NCBI RefSeq assembly: GCF_024347215.1 | Contig: NZ_AP025282.1 | Location: 2,666,001-2,730,000 of the forward strand | Direction of reading: 5' to 3' | Source: Aliamphritea ceti | GTDB taxonomy: Bacteria > Pseudomonadota > Gammaproteobacteria > Pseudomonadales > Balneatricaceae | DNA: 64,000 bases | Made by a program: the position numbers and the translations under genes | In this document: positions 8,958 to 16,793 of the stretch, one piece after another | Layout of the letters: the number at the start of each line of letters is the position of its first letter | Position numbering within the stretch: position 1 is the stretch's first letter | The notes under the pieces: model-generated | The model's input: the letters and a program-made list of their open reading frames with translations, nothing else | What the model was told of the DNA's origin: nothing | The model's database searches: none

Positions 8958-9833
8958 CTAAATTAGCGGCTTACTCAGAATCTGACTTGCAGCTTCACGA
9001 AGCCGTTCGGTCAGTCGCTGACTAATACGTGGGTCAATTGCTGCAGAACAAATCATATTCATCTTCAGCACCTGATTATTATCCAGCCTGGCATCTTCCA
9101 AAGGTTTGATTGACCGGGAACGAATCAATGACTCAGGCAATAACGACACCGCAAAACCAGCAGCCACTGCTGAAGCGACATTATCCAGTACCGTACTGCT
9201 AAAAACCCGATCATAATTGATCTGGGCGGCCTGAAGCTGCTGAAGCGCCAAGTCTCTCACAATACAATTATCTTCCTGCACAGCAAATGGCAAAGGCGTA
9301 TCGTCAATTTTCTGATTGCCGTAAGAGCCGCACCACTGAAGCCTTTCAGTCCAGATGAGCTGTTCATCCTGATACTGCTCTTCACCGGCAACAATCGCTA
9401 TATCCAACTGACCAGCCGCAAGCATTTCACGAAGATTTCGGCTCCGGTCACAGATAATACGGGCATCAAGATTAGGCATTTCGCTGCCCAATACCGGTAA
9501 AAAGTCCTGCAGAAAGTCCTGCGCATAATCCGTTGGAATACCAAAACGTACTTTGCCGGCCAGCGGTGCTTCTGCAAGCGCACCGAAAGTTGCTGCGTTA
9601 AGCTTAAGAAACTGCTCGCAGTAACCCATTAGTATCTCGCCAGATTCTGTCAGGCGAATACCCTGATTATTGCGCTGCATTAACTGACAACCAAGCTGCT
9701 CTTCAAGACGCTTTATCTGCATACTGACAGCTGCATGGGAGCGATGCACAGTATTGGCTGCCTTTTTAAACTCACCGGTTTGCACCACTGCAGCAAAGGT
9801 TCGCAGCAGGTCCAGATCAAGAAGAGGGAACAT
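8958..9833 (-). CDS. LysR-family transcriptional regulator
   Basis: LysR-type regulator of 291 residues with an N-terminal winged helix-turn-helix (about residues 5-65, including FKKAANTVHRSHAAVSMQIK) and a periplasmic-binding-protein-like effector domain (about 90-290). It is divergent from the MDR dehydrogenase gene across a 116-base spacer, which is the usual arrangement for a LysR regulator and its target. The spacer contains the 10-base palindrome AACAGCTGTT at 9894-9903, a possible part of an operator. The effector is unknown. Confidence 0.9.
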   Translation of the reverse strand: MFPLLDLDLLRTFAAVVQTGEFKKAANTVHRSHAAVSMQIKRLEEQLGCQLMQRNNQGIRLTESGEILMGYCEQFLKLNAATFGALAEAPLAGKVRFGIPTDYAQDFLQDFLPVLGSEMPNLDARIICDRSRNLREMLAAGQLDIAIVAGEEQYQDEQLIWTERLQWCGSYGNQKIDDTPLPFAVQEDNCIVRDLALQQLQAAQINYDRVFSSTVLDNVASAVAAGFAVSLLPESLIRSRSIKPLEDARLDNNQVLKMNMICSAAIDPRISQRLTERLREAASQILSKPLI

Positions 9834-9949
9834 GAATGATCCATTATTTAGTTTTACTGAACCAGCGATTCTAAATTATTTGTTTGCCTGAATAACAGCT
9901 GTTTTTTAAAGTAGCATAAAATCCAATAAGAAATACCCTGGAGTAACCG

Positions 9950-11068
9950 ATGTCTAGTAACAACAAATCTGCTGCAGTACCACAAACCATGGCAGCCGTT
10001 CAGCTAACCGGCCACGGTGGCTTTGACCAGTTAAGTTATCGCACAGATGTACCTGTACCTACACCTTCGGCTGGAGAAGTACTTATAAAGGTAGGAGCCA
10101 GCGCGATTAATAACACCGATATAAATACCCGTATCGGCTGGTACTCCAAGGCCGTTTCCGGTGACACGAATACCGGTGGCAGCGAAGGTTTTGATGACAT
10201 CAACGATGATGATGCGTCCTGGTCAGGGATTCCGCTACAGTTGCCACGTATTCAGGGTTGCGACTGCTGTGGCGAAATAGTGGCCGTTGGCGAAGGGGTC
10301 GATCAGAGCCGTTTAGGTGAGCGGGTATTGGTGCGCAACCTGCAACAGCCTGCAGGCAGCGATAATCCATTTGAATGCTTTACCTACGGTTCAGAATGTG
10401 ACGGCAGCTACGCCGAATTTACAACAGCTCAGTCACGGGAAGCATTCGCTGTGAACAGCACAATGACAGATGCAGAGCTGGCATCTTTTCCTTGTGCCTA
10501 TTCAACCGCAGAGAACATGCTCGACCGCATGAACCTGAGTGATGGAGAACGGTTACTGATTACCGGTGCTTCCGGCGGAGTAGGCTCCGCAGCGGTTCAG
10601 TTGGCGAAACGTCGCGGCGCACGAGTTATCGCAGTCTGTAGTCCGGCAAAGTCTGATGAGCTATTAGAGCTGGGTGCAGAGCAAGTGATTCACCGTGGCG
10701 ATAACTTACTCAAGGCATTAGGCAAAGACAGCCTGGATGGCGTCGTCGATCTGGTAGCCGGTAATCAGTGGCCAGAGTTACTGGATATTCTCCGTCCAGG
10801 CGGCCGTTACGCTGTGGCCGGCGCAATTGCAGGGCCACTTGTCGAGCTAGACGTACGCAGCCTGTACCTGAAAGACCTGACATTCTTTGGCTGCACTTAT
10901 CAGCCCCGACATGTATTTGAGAACCTGGTTAAGTACATCGAAAAAGGTGAGATCAAACCGCTGGTTGCGAAAAGCTATCCGCTGGAAAATATTATTGAAG
11001 CTCAGCAAACCTTTCTGAACAAAGGCTTCACTGGCAAGCTGGTATTACTGCCACAGCGTAATAACTGA
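9950..11068 (+). CDS. MDR-family zinc-type alcohol dehydrogenase/quinone reductase
   Basis: Medium-chain dehydrogenase/reductase with an N-terminal GroES-like domain and a C-terminal Rossmann domain. The nucleotide-binding motif TGASGGVGSAAVQLAKRRG is clear, with a downstream acidic/basic region typical of NADPH-preferring members. A Cys pair in QGCDCCGEIVAVGEG occupies the region where the GHE zinc motif often sits, so catalytic zinc is doubtful. An ATG with a GGAG ribosome site starts the gene. It lies 20 bases before the enolase-superfamily gene, so the two likely form an operon under the divergent LysR regulator. The substrate is unknown. Confidence 0.85.
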   Translation: MSSNNKSAAVPQTMAAVQLTGHGGFDQLSYRTDVPVPTPSAGEVLIKVGASAINNTDINTRIGWYSKAVSGDTNTGGSEGFDDINDDDASWSGIPLQLPRIQGCDCCGEIVAVGEGVDQSRLGERVLVRNLQQPAGSDNPFECFTYGSECDGSYAEFTTAQSREAFAVNSTMTDAELASFPCAYSTAENMLDRMNLSDGERLLITGASGGVGSAAVQLAKRRGARVIAVCSPAKSDELLELGAEQVIHRGDNLLKALGKDSLDGVVDLVAGNQWPELLDILRPGGRYAVAGAIAGPLVELDVRSLYLKDLTFFGCTYQPRHVFENLVKYIEKGEIKPLVAKSYPLENIIEAQQTFLNKGFTGKLVLLPQRNN

Positions 11069-11088
11069 GCAAACAGGAGTTCAGTAAT

Positions 11089-12198
11089 ATGAAAATTCAT
11101 CGTATAGATGTCTGGCAAAAAGACCTTCCAATTCAGGGACCGGCCTACAAAATGGCATTGCAAACCCTGACGGCATTGGATACCACGCTGGTTCGTATCA
11201 CCACCGAATGTGGCCAGGAAGGCTGGGGAGAAGTCTGTCCACTTGGCCCTGCATATCAACCGCAACATGCTGCAGGTGCGCGAGCCGCTATTGGTGAAGT
11301 CGCACCTCATCTGCTGGGTGAGAATCCATTACATATCGAACGGATCAACAGCCGTATGCATCAGGCGCTGTGTGGCAGCCTTTACGCCAAATCAGCCATT
11401 GATATGGCCTGCTGGGATCTTGCAGGCAAGGCTTACAATGCCAGAGTATGCGACTTACTTGGCGGAGCGATAAACACTGAAATTCCTTCGTATTACGCGA
11501 TAGGCCTCAGCAGCCCTGAAGAAGCTTCTGCAGTTGCTATCAAAAAACAGACTGAAGGTTTCCAAAGACTGCAGTTGAAAGTAGGTGGCAGAGCCCTTGA
11601 AGAAGACATAGCCTGTATTCATAAAGTTGCTGAAGTACTTCAGTCAGGAACAGCTCTGGCAGTGGATGCCAACAGGGGTCTGAATGTCAGTGATGCAATG
11701 CAGCTGTCAGCGGCCTGTCGCGATATTCGTTTTATCTTTGAACAGCCTTGCCAAACCTATGAACAAGGCCTTCATCTGAGAAAGAACTGTCACCACCCTA
11801 TATGGCTGGATGAAGTCATTGAAGATGTGAACTGTCTGCTGCGGGCTATTCGGGATAATGCCGCAGATGGCTTTGGTATGAAGCAAAGCCGCGTGGGTGG
11901 AATTAGCCAGATGCGCACTGTACGGGAAATCTGTGCGGTAGCAGGCTTACCTATTACCTGTGATGACAGCTGGGGAGGTGATTTAGTCGCTGCAGCCTGC
12001 ATCCATTTAGGCGCGACTGTTCAGCCTTCACTGTTTGCTGGCAGCTGGATAGCAGCGCCATATATACAGGGACATGATGACCCTCAGCATCCCATAAAAA
12101 TTAGTAACGGGCGGCTTAAAGTACCTGAAACTCATGGGCTGGGAGTCATCCCGGATACAAGATTGCTTGCATCACCGGTGATAACGTTTACTTTATAA
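11089..12198 (+). CDS. Enolase-superfamily protein, hydroxyproline-betaine epimerase/hydroxyproline dehydratase-like
   Basis: Mandelate racemase/muconate lactonizing enzyme fold (369 residues): N-terminal capping domain (about 1-120) and a barrel domain (about 130-360). Candidate catalytic bases are K164 (LQLKVGG) and K265 (GFGMKQSRVGG), and metal ligands are D193 (AVDANRG), E218 (FEQPC) and D241 (LDEVIED). These segments and WGEVCPLGP closely resemble, from memory, the 4-hydroxyproline betaine 2-epimerase (HpbD) and cis-3-hydroxyproline dehydratase group. A role in breaking down proline-type osmolytes is plausible. It is 20 bases after the dehydrogenase gene and convergent with a DddP-like gene. 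The exact reaction needs assay. Confidence 0.75.
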   Translation: MKIHRIDVWQKDLPIQGPAYKMALQTLTALDTTLVRITTECGQEGWGEVCPLGPAYQPQHAAGARAAIGEVAPHLLGENPLHIERINSRMHQALCGSLYAKSAIDMACWDLAGKAYNARVCDLLGGAINTEIPSYYAIGLSSPEEASAVAIKKQTEGFQRLQLKVGGRALEEDIACIHKVAEVLQSGTALAVDANRGLNVSDAMQLSAACRDIRFIFEQPCQTYEQGLHLRKNCHHPIWLDEVIEDVNCLLRAIRDNAADGFGMKQSRVGGISQMRTVREICAVAGLPITCDDSWGGDLVAAACIHLGATVQPSLFAGSWIAAPYIQGHDDPQHPIKISNGRLKVPETHGLGVIPDTRLLASPVITFTL

Positions 12199-12219
12199 AC
12201 AAAAGCTTATAAAGGCTAT

Positions 12220-13485
12220 TTAATTTAAAAGATCGTCTTCAAACGGGTAATGACTGATAAGCTCGCTGCCGTCTTTCGTTACCCGCACCATCTGCTCTAG
12301 CTTCACACCTTCACGTCCATCTTCAGTACCTGAGTAACTTTCGACACAGATAACCATATTCTCCTGAAGCACGTCATTATAGTCATTGTGACGACCATCC
12401 TCCGGATAATAAATCTTGGGATATTCATCAGATAAACCTGCGCCATGAAAGGCACAAACATATCGGCGTGCCTTGTATTCTTGCTGCCGCTTAAAGGCCA
12501 ACTCAGCCAGCTCATTAAAGCCGACACCGGGCCGAATTAAATCAATATTATGCTGCACTTCGTCATATGCATGTCGGTAAGCATCTTTTTGTTCCGCATT
12601 CGCCCCTGCACCGGGGCAAAGCCAGGTACGGGATATATCTGCTAAATAACCATGCGGACCTATCATGTCAGTGTCGAAAGCAAGCAGCTCACCAGCCTGA
12701 ATAACCCGGTGCGTTGCTTCCTGTAACCAGGGGTTCGTCCGCGGACCTGAAGCCAACATTTTACCTTCAATCCAATCGCCGCCATGGGCTATGTTCACCT
12801 GATGAAGAATCGACCAAAGTTGATTTTCAGTCACTCCAGGCTCCAAAGCCTGCTGCATAAGACCAATACCAAACTCTGCCACCGCAACTGATTTTTGAAT
12901 GCAGGCCAACTCAACTGAATGTTTAATTAGCTTTGCCTGCTCAACCAGGCATTCAGCGTCCAGCAAGCGATAGCCTTCATGCACCAACTGTTGGCTAATC
13001 AACGGTGAAAATCTTTCTAAAGCCACAAAGCCATCAGCAAGTCGGTGTTCTGACATGAAGGATTTTATATCGGCAACTAAATTCTTGCAGTTCAATGTTA
13101 GATCAACACCACCATCAAATGGCGTCACAAAGCGGGAAGGGCAATAAGCATCAACCTGATCATAATGCCGCTGGCTAGCACCAAACAAGGTCACAGGGCC
13201 TTCAACAGGTACAAACAGATAAGCAGTGGGAATATGCGCTTGAAACATCTGATATTCCACAAAGTTAACCGCGTAACGCAAGCTAACCGGACTGGCCAAC
13301 ACGCAGAGGCTTACGCCCTGTAAGCGCATTTGCTCACGAATACGGTTTAGCCGATATTGCTCCATGACCTGTAGCTGAGGCGTTTCCAGCGACGGTAAAG
13401 ACAGCTGAGATAAATAATCCAACACGATTAGCTCCGCAGAATGACTGTTGTGAGACAGTATCTGCGGCAAGCTTCTGATCACCAA
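12220..13485 (-). CDS. dddP: DddP-like M24-fold protein, candidate DMSP lyase
   Basis: Creatinase/M24 'pita-bread' protein of 421 residues. Compared from memory with Roseobacter-clade DddP, it keeps the six metal ligands D271, D273, D283, H347, E382 and E397 at spacings identical to the published D295/D297/D307/H371/E406/E421 set (constant offset 24). It also keeps Y342 and D353, matching Y366 and the proposed catalytic D377. The signatures LASGPRTNPW, DISRTW and EQYRLNRI are shared. DddP cleaves dimethylsulfoniopropionate to acrylate and dimethyl sulfide. The start is uncertain: TTG at 13485 or GTG at 13482. Other M24 lyases or peptidases remain possible. Confidence 0.7.
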   Translation of the reverse strand: MVIRSLPQILSHNSHSAELIVLDYLSQLSLPSLETPQLQVMEQYRLNRIREQMRLQGVSLCVLASPVSLRYAVNFVEYQMFQAHIPTAYLFVPVEGPVTLFGASQRHYDQVDAYCPSRFVTPFDGGVDLTLNCKNLVADIKSFMSEHRLADGFVALERFSPLISQQLVHEGYRLLDAECLVEQAKLIKHSVELACIQKSVAVAEFGIGLMQQALEPGVTENQLWSILHQVNIAHGGDWIEGKMLASGPRTNPWLQEATHRVIQAGELLAFDTDMIGPHGYLADISRTWLCPGAGANAEQKDAYRHAYDEVQHNIDLIRPGVGFNELAELAFKRQQEYKARRYVCAFHGAGLSDEYPKIYYPEDGRHNDYNDVLQENMVICVESYSGTEDGREGVKLEQMVRVTKDGSELISHYPFEDDLLN

Positions 13486-13580
13486 TTCAAATTCTCAGAG
13501 TCAGCCATTGAGTATCATGATCTTACGTATTGCCATGCCAGGGAATTAAGCGCTGGCATAGCATACAGATTTGCTCTCTG

Positions 13581-16148
13581 TCAGTGCTCTATCAAAAGAT
13601 CAGCCTGCATCATTTCGCTGATAGCTGCCGCACTTACCGGTTTACTGAAATAGAACCCCTGAATCTGGTCACAGCCTTTATCTTTTAAAAATGCCATTTG
13701 CTCGGCAGTCTCAACACCTTCAGCAACCACCTTGAAGCCAAGGCTTTTGGCCATCAGGATGATTGTAGACACCAGCATTTCACTGTCAGGCTTGCCTGGA
13801 ATGCCTTTCATAAAGCTGCGATCAATTTTCAGATGATCCACCTGTAGTTGAGTCAGCATACTCAGACTTGAAAAGCCGGTACCAAAATCATCCAGAGAAA
13901 TACTTAAACCAAGGTTACGAAGATACTTAAGGCTCTGACACACAGACTTAAGGTCTTCAAGTAGGCAACTTTCTGTGATTTCAATGTCCAGTAAGCTGGC
14001 CTGAAGCTGACTGCTCTGTAAAGCTTTTTCTACCTGACCAATTACCGCCTGCTGCTTAAACTGTAACGCAGAAACGTTTACCGAAACGTGTAGATCCTCA
14101 ATGCCTTCATCCTTCCAGCGCTGACATTGCATTGCCGCCTGATCAAGCACCCAGCTGCCAATCTCATTGATTAATCCCAAGTCTTCAGCTAAAGGAATGA
14201 ATTGATCCGGGGGCACCCGGCCGAATTCTTTATCTTGCCAGCGAAGCAGGGCTTCAACGCCAACGATGCGTTCACCGTCAAGAGAGCGTTTTGGTTGATA
14301 CTCAAGAAATAACTCGTTGTTTACCAGTGCTCCCCGTAAACGGTTTTCCATTTTAAGATGCAAATGAGAAAGCTCATCCATTTGAGGAGAATAGAAATGG
14401 AAGGTGTTGCGCCCGGTTTGCTTGGCACGATACATCGCAATATCAGCATTTTTTAGCAAGGTTTCCCGGTCTTTGCCATCATCCGGGTACATGGCACAGC
14501 CAATACTTGCAGACACATATAGTTCATTATCTTCAACGTTAACAGGTTGCTGCAGACATTCCGCGATCCGCTGTACAGCACGTCCAACAGTATCTGCGTC
14601 CGACACTTCAGTAAGCATTAGGATAAGCTCATCACCACCGATTCTGGCAAGCGTGTCGCCCTCACGGATAATGTTCTTTAAGCGGTCGGCAGTTTCGATT
14701 AAGACCTTGTCACCAATAGTATGACCCAGGGTGTCGTTAATGCGTTTAAAGTGATCCAGATCGATAAACAGCAGGGCAACATTACCTCTGTCCCGGTGAG
14801 CACCGGCAAGCGCAACATCAAGTCGGTCAAACAATAGCTGCCGGTTAGGCAATTTAGTCAGTGCATCATAGTAGGCGAGGTTTTCAATAATCTGCTCAGA
14901 TTTCTTACGCTCAGTAATGTCACTGAAAATACCGGCATACAGGGAGCGGCCACTGTTCGGCTCTAAAATTCGGGTGATTGTCAGCCATTCAAGGTATACC
15001 TCACCGTTCTTACGCCGGTTCCATATTTCACCTTTCCACTGCCCCTGAGAGTTAATCGACCGCCACATTTTTTCGTAGAAGACGGCGTCATGCTTACCAG
15101 AGCTAATTAGACTGGCTTTCTTACCAAGCGCTTCAGATTCCGCATAACCGGTAAGAATACTGAAGGCAGGATTTATTGACTCAATAATGCCGTCATCATT
15201 AGTCACCATAATCCCGTCCATTGAAGCTTCAATAAGGGTATGCGCCATGTGCAGCTGTTGCGCAGCATCCTGTAGATCAGCTGACTGATTAGCCAATGCA
15301 GCACGCAGACGGCGAACATATGTCTGCTCAATATTATTAAGAATATCGCCAAATGAAATCAGGCCCAGCAATTTACCGTCATCCTGATTAACGCCTATAT
15401 GCCGAATACAGCGCTTTTGCATCAGTGAACGGGTTGCAAGCAGGCTCATCGAACGTGGCACACTGATCAGCGGGGTACTCATGACGATAGATAATGGGCG
15501 ATCTACATGACCCTCGCCAATCAGTCTGACCAAATCCCGCTGAGTAAGCATACCTACCGGCTCGCCTTGCGAAGTCACGACTAATGCATCCTGATTAGCT
15601 TTACGCATCAGACTAACGGCTTCACTGAACATTCGCTTCTGATCCAGACACAGCGGGTGTCTGATAGGCAGCAGCGAATCAATTTCAGTCATGCTGATAA
15701 AAAATTCAGCATCCTGATGTACGACGACATCAGTCTGCGAAAGTATTCCACAAAGCTGATCATTTTCATCAACAACTATCAAATGGCGGATATTTTGCCG
15801 GCGAAATTCCAGTGCAGCATCATCAAGCGTACTTTGCATATCTATTTTATGCAGCGCAGGGCTCATAAACTCGGCTACCGGACGATTTAGCGATGCAGTA
15901 TCGGTAAAATCAATGCGCAGCGCATCTGCTTCAGTCCAGATACCGACAGGCATATGCTGATTAACAATCACAATGGAGCTGCAGTGCTCCCTCTGCATCA
16001 TAACTGTTGCTGCTTTAAGGCTGACTGTTGGCTCGCAAGTTAAAACCCGGCACTGAGCCGCATCTCTGACAAGTTTATCGGTACGGGGGGATGCAGTAAT
16101 TGATGAAAAAGACACAAGAATCCATTTGCTGTTACTAGAAAGCGGCAA
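13581..16148 (-). CDS. CBS-PAS-GGDEF-EAL c-di-GMP signalling protein
   Basis: Cytosolic c-di-GMP enzyme of up to 855 residues with four CBS motifs in two pairs (about 30-285), a PAS domain (about 315-430), GGDEF (about 440-600) and EAL (about 610-850). The cyclase signature reads GGDEL, not GGDEF, after an intact REGD inhibitory site, so cyclase activity may be weak or absent. The EAL domain is complete (VEALLRW, EITESC, DDFGTGFSSL, KIDRSF, AEGVE), so phosphodiesterase activity is likely. CBS pairs usually bind adenosyl nucleotides, suggesting energy-state input. The start is uncertain: TTG at 16148, or GTG at 16115, which has a GGA stretch before it. Confidence 0.88.
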   Translation of the reverse strand: MPLSSNSKWILVSFSSITASPRTDKLVRDAAQCRVLTCEPTVSLKAATVMMQREHCSSIVIVNQHMPVGIWTEADALRIDFTDTASLNRPVAEFMSPALHKIDMQSTLDDAALEFRRQNIRHLIVVDENDQLCGILSQTDVVVHQDAEFFISMTEIDSLLPIRHPLCLDQKRMFSEAVSLMRKANQDALVVTSQGEPVGMLTQRDLVRLIGEGHVDRPLSIVMSTPLISVPRSMSLLATRSLMQKRCIRHIGVNQDDGKLLGLISFGDILNNIEQTYVRRLRAALANQSADLQDAAQQLHMAHTLIEASMDGIMVTNDDGIIESINPAFSILTGYAESEALGKKASLISSGKHDAVFYEKMWRSINSQGQWKGEIWNRRKNGEVYLEWLTITRILEPNSGRSLYAGIFSDITERKKSEQIIENLAYYDALTKLPNRQLLFDRLDVALAGAHRDRGNVALLFIDLDHFKRINDTLGHTIGDKVLIETADRLKNIIREGDTLARIGGDELILMLTEVSDADTVGRAVQRIAECLQQPVNVEDNELYVSASIGCAMYPDDGKDRETLLKNADIAMYRAKQTGRNTFHFYSPQMDELSHLHLKMENRLRGALVNNELFLEYQPKRSLDGERIVGVEALLRWQDKEFGRVPPDQFIPLAEDLGLINEIGSWVLDQAAMQCQRWKDEGIEDLHVSVNVSALQFKQQAVIGQVEKALQSSQLQASLLDIEITESCLLEDLKSVCQSLKYLRNLGLSISLDDFGTGFSSLSMLTQLQVDHLKIDRSFMKGIPGKPDSEMLVSTIILMAKSLGFKVVAEGVETAEQMAFLKDKGCDQIQGFYFSKPVSAAAISEMMQADLLIEH

Positions 16149-16418
16149 AGTCTAAACAAAGTCAGTTTCTTCAGTTTAGATTCAGGTCAATTTTTGTTGG
16201 ATTTGAGAGGCTTTTTCATTCGTATACACATATAAATATTCAAACACTCAATTGATAAGCATTCGATTACTCAGTTCGGGGGGATAAACATGATTACAAT
16301 TATGAAGGAATCAGATAAATAGCTTACAATCAGCTATTCACGTACTAGAAGCGCTCTGATAACAATTAGCAAATAGTATAATTTTGGTTACAAATTCAAA
16401 CAAAACCATCTATCTTAA

Positions 16419-16793
16419 ATACATTCAAAGGACGCATTCAGGGCAGCGGAAGACACAGGCTTTAAACGATACAAAAAGGTACGTCTTATCAAGACTTCAG
16501 GCTCATCATCACACCGAAAGGATTCGGTCAGTAGCCGCGGGGATCAGAATCCCGCTAAATCAGCTAATCGCAAGAGCAAGCTGTTTATTGCCTGCTTTGC
16601 ATTTCTTATTTTCGCACTGACATTTTATAGCTGGTACAAGGCTGAAGCGATATATGCTCAGCAGCATCAGAATGAAGTACGCGAACAGATACTCAAACAT
16701 TTATCCAAAATCAGAGACCGGCTTGAACACAATCTTGCCAGTGACTTACAGCTATCCAAAGGGCTCGTTGCCAGCATTTCTGTCAATCCTCAG
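16419..16793 (+). other. In-frame upstream coding extension of the CHASE sensor, no standard start codon
   Basis: The reading frame of the following gene stays open back to a TAA at 16416-16418. Translated, this stretch gives a basic segment, a clear membrane helix (LFIACFAFLIFALTFYSWY) and the start of a CHASE-type sensor domain, exactly what the downstream protein lacks. Yet it contains no in-frame ATG, GTG or TTG. A rare start (for example ATC after AAGG near 16488, or a CTG/ATT near the helix) or a frameshift from another frame is needed. Confidence 0.65.

Noticed and set aside
9950..11068. Acrylyl-CoA reductase AcuI linked to the DddP-like gene
   Set aside because: It is MDR-family, but its N-terminal and cofactor regions do not resemble the AcuI sequence I recall.
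16479..16490. CGTCTTAT near the CHASE gene as another ECF promoter
   Set aside because: The upstream block at the required 12-base distance does not match.
16384..16620. 78-codon frame starting at a TTG upstream of the CHASE gene
   Set aside because: It overlaps the in-frame coding extension in another frame, reads as a low-quality protein and has no ribosome site. It is only useful as a possible frameshift partner.
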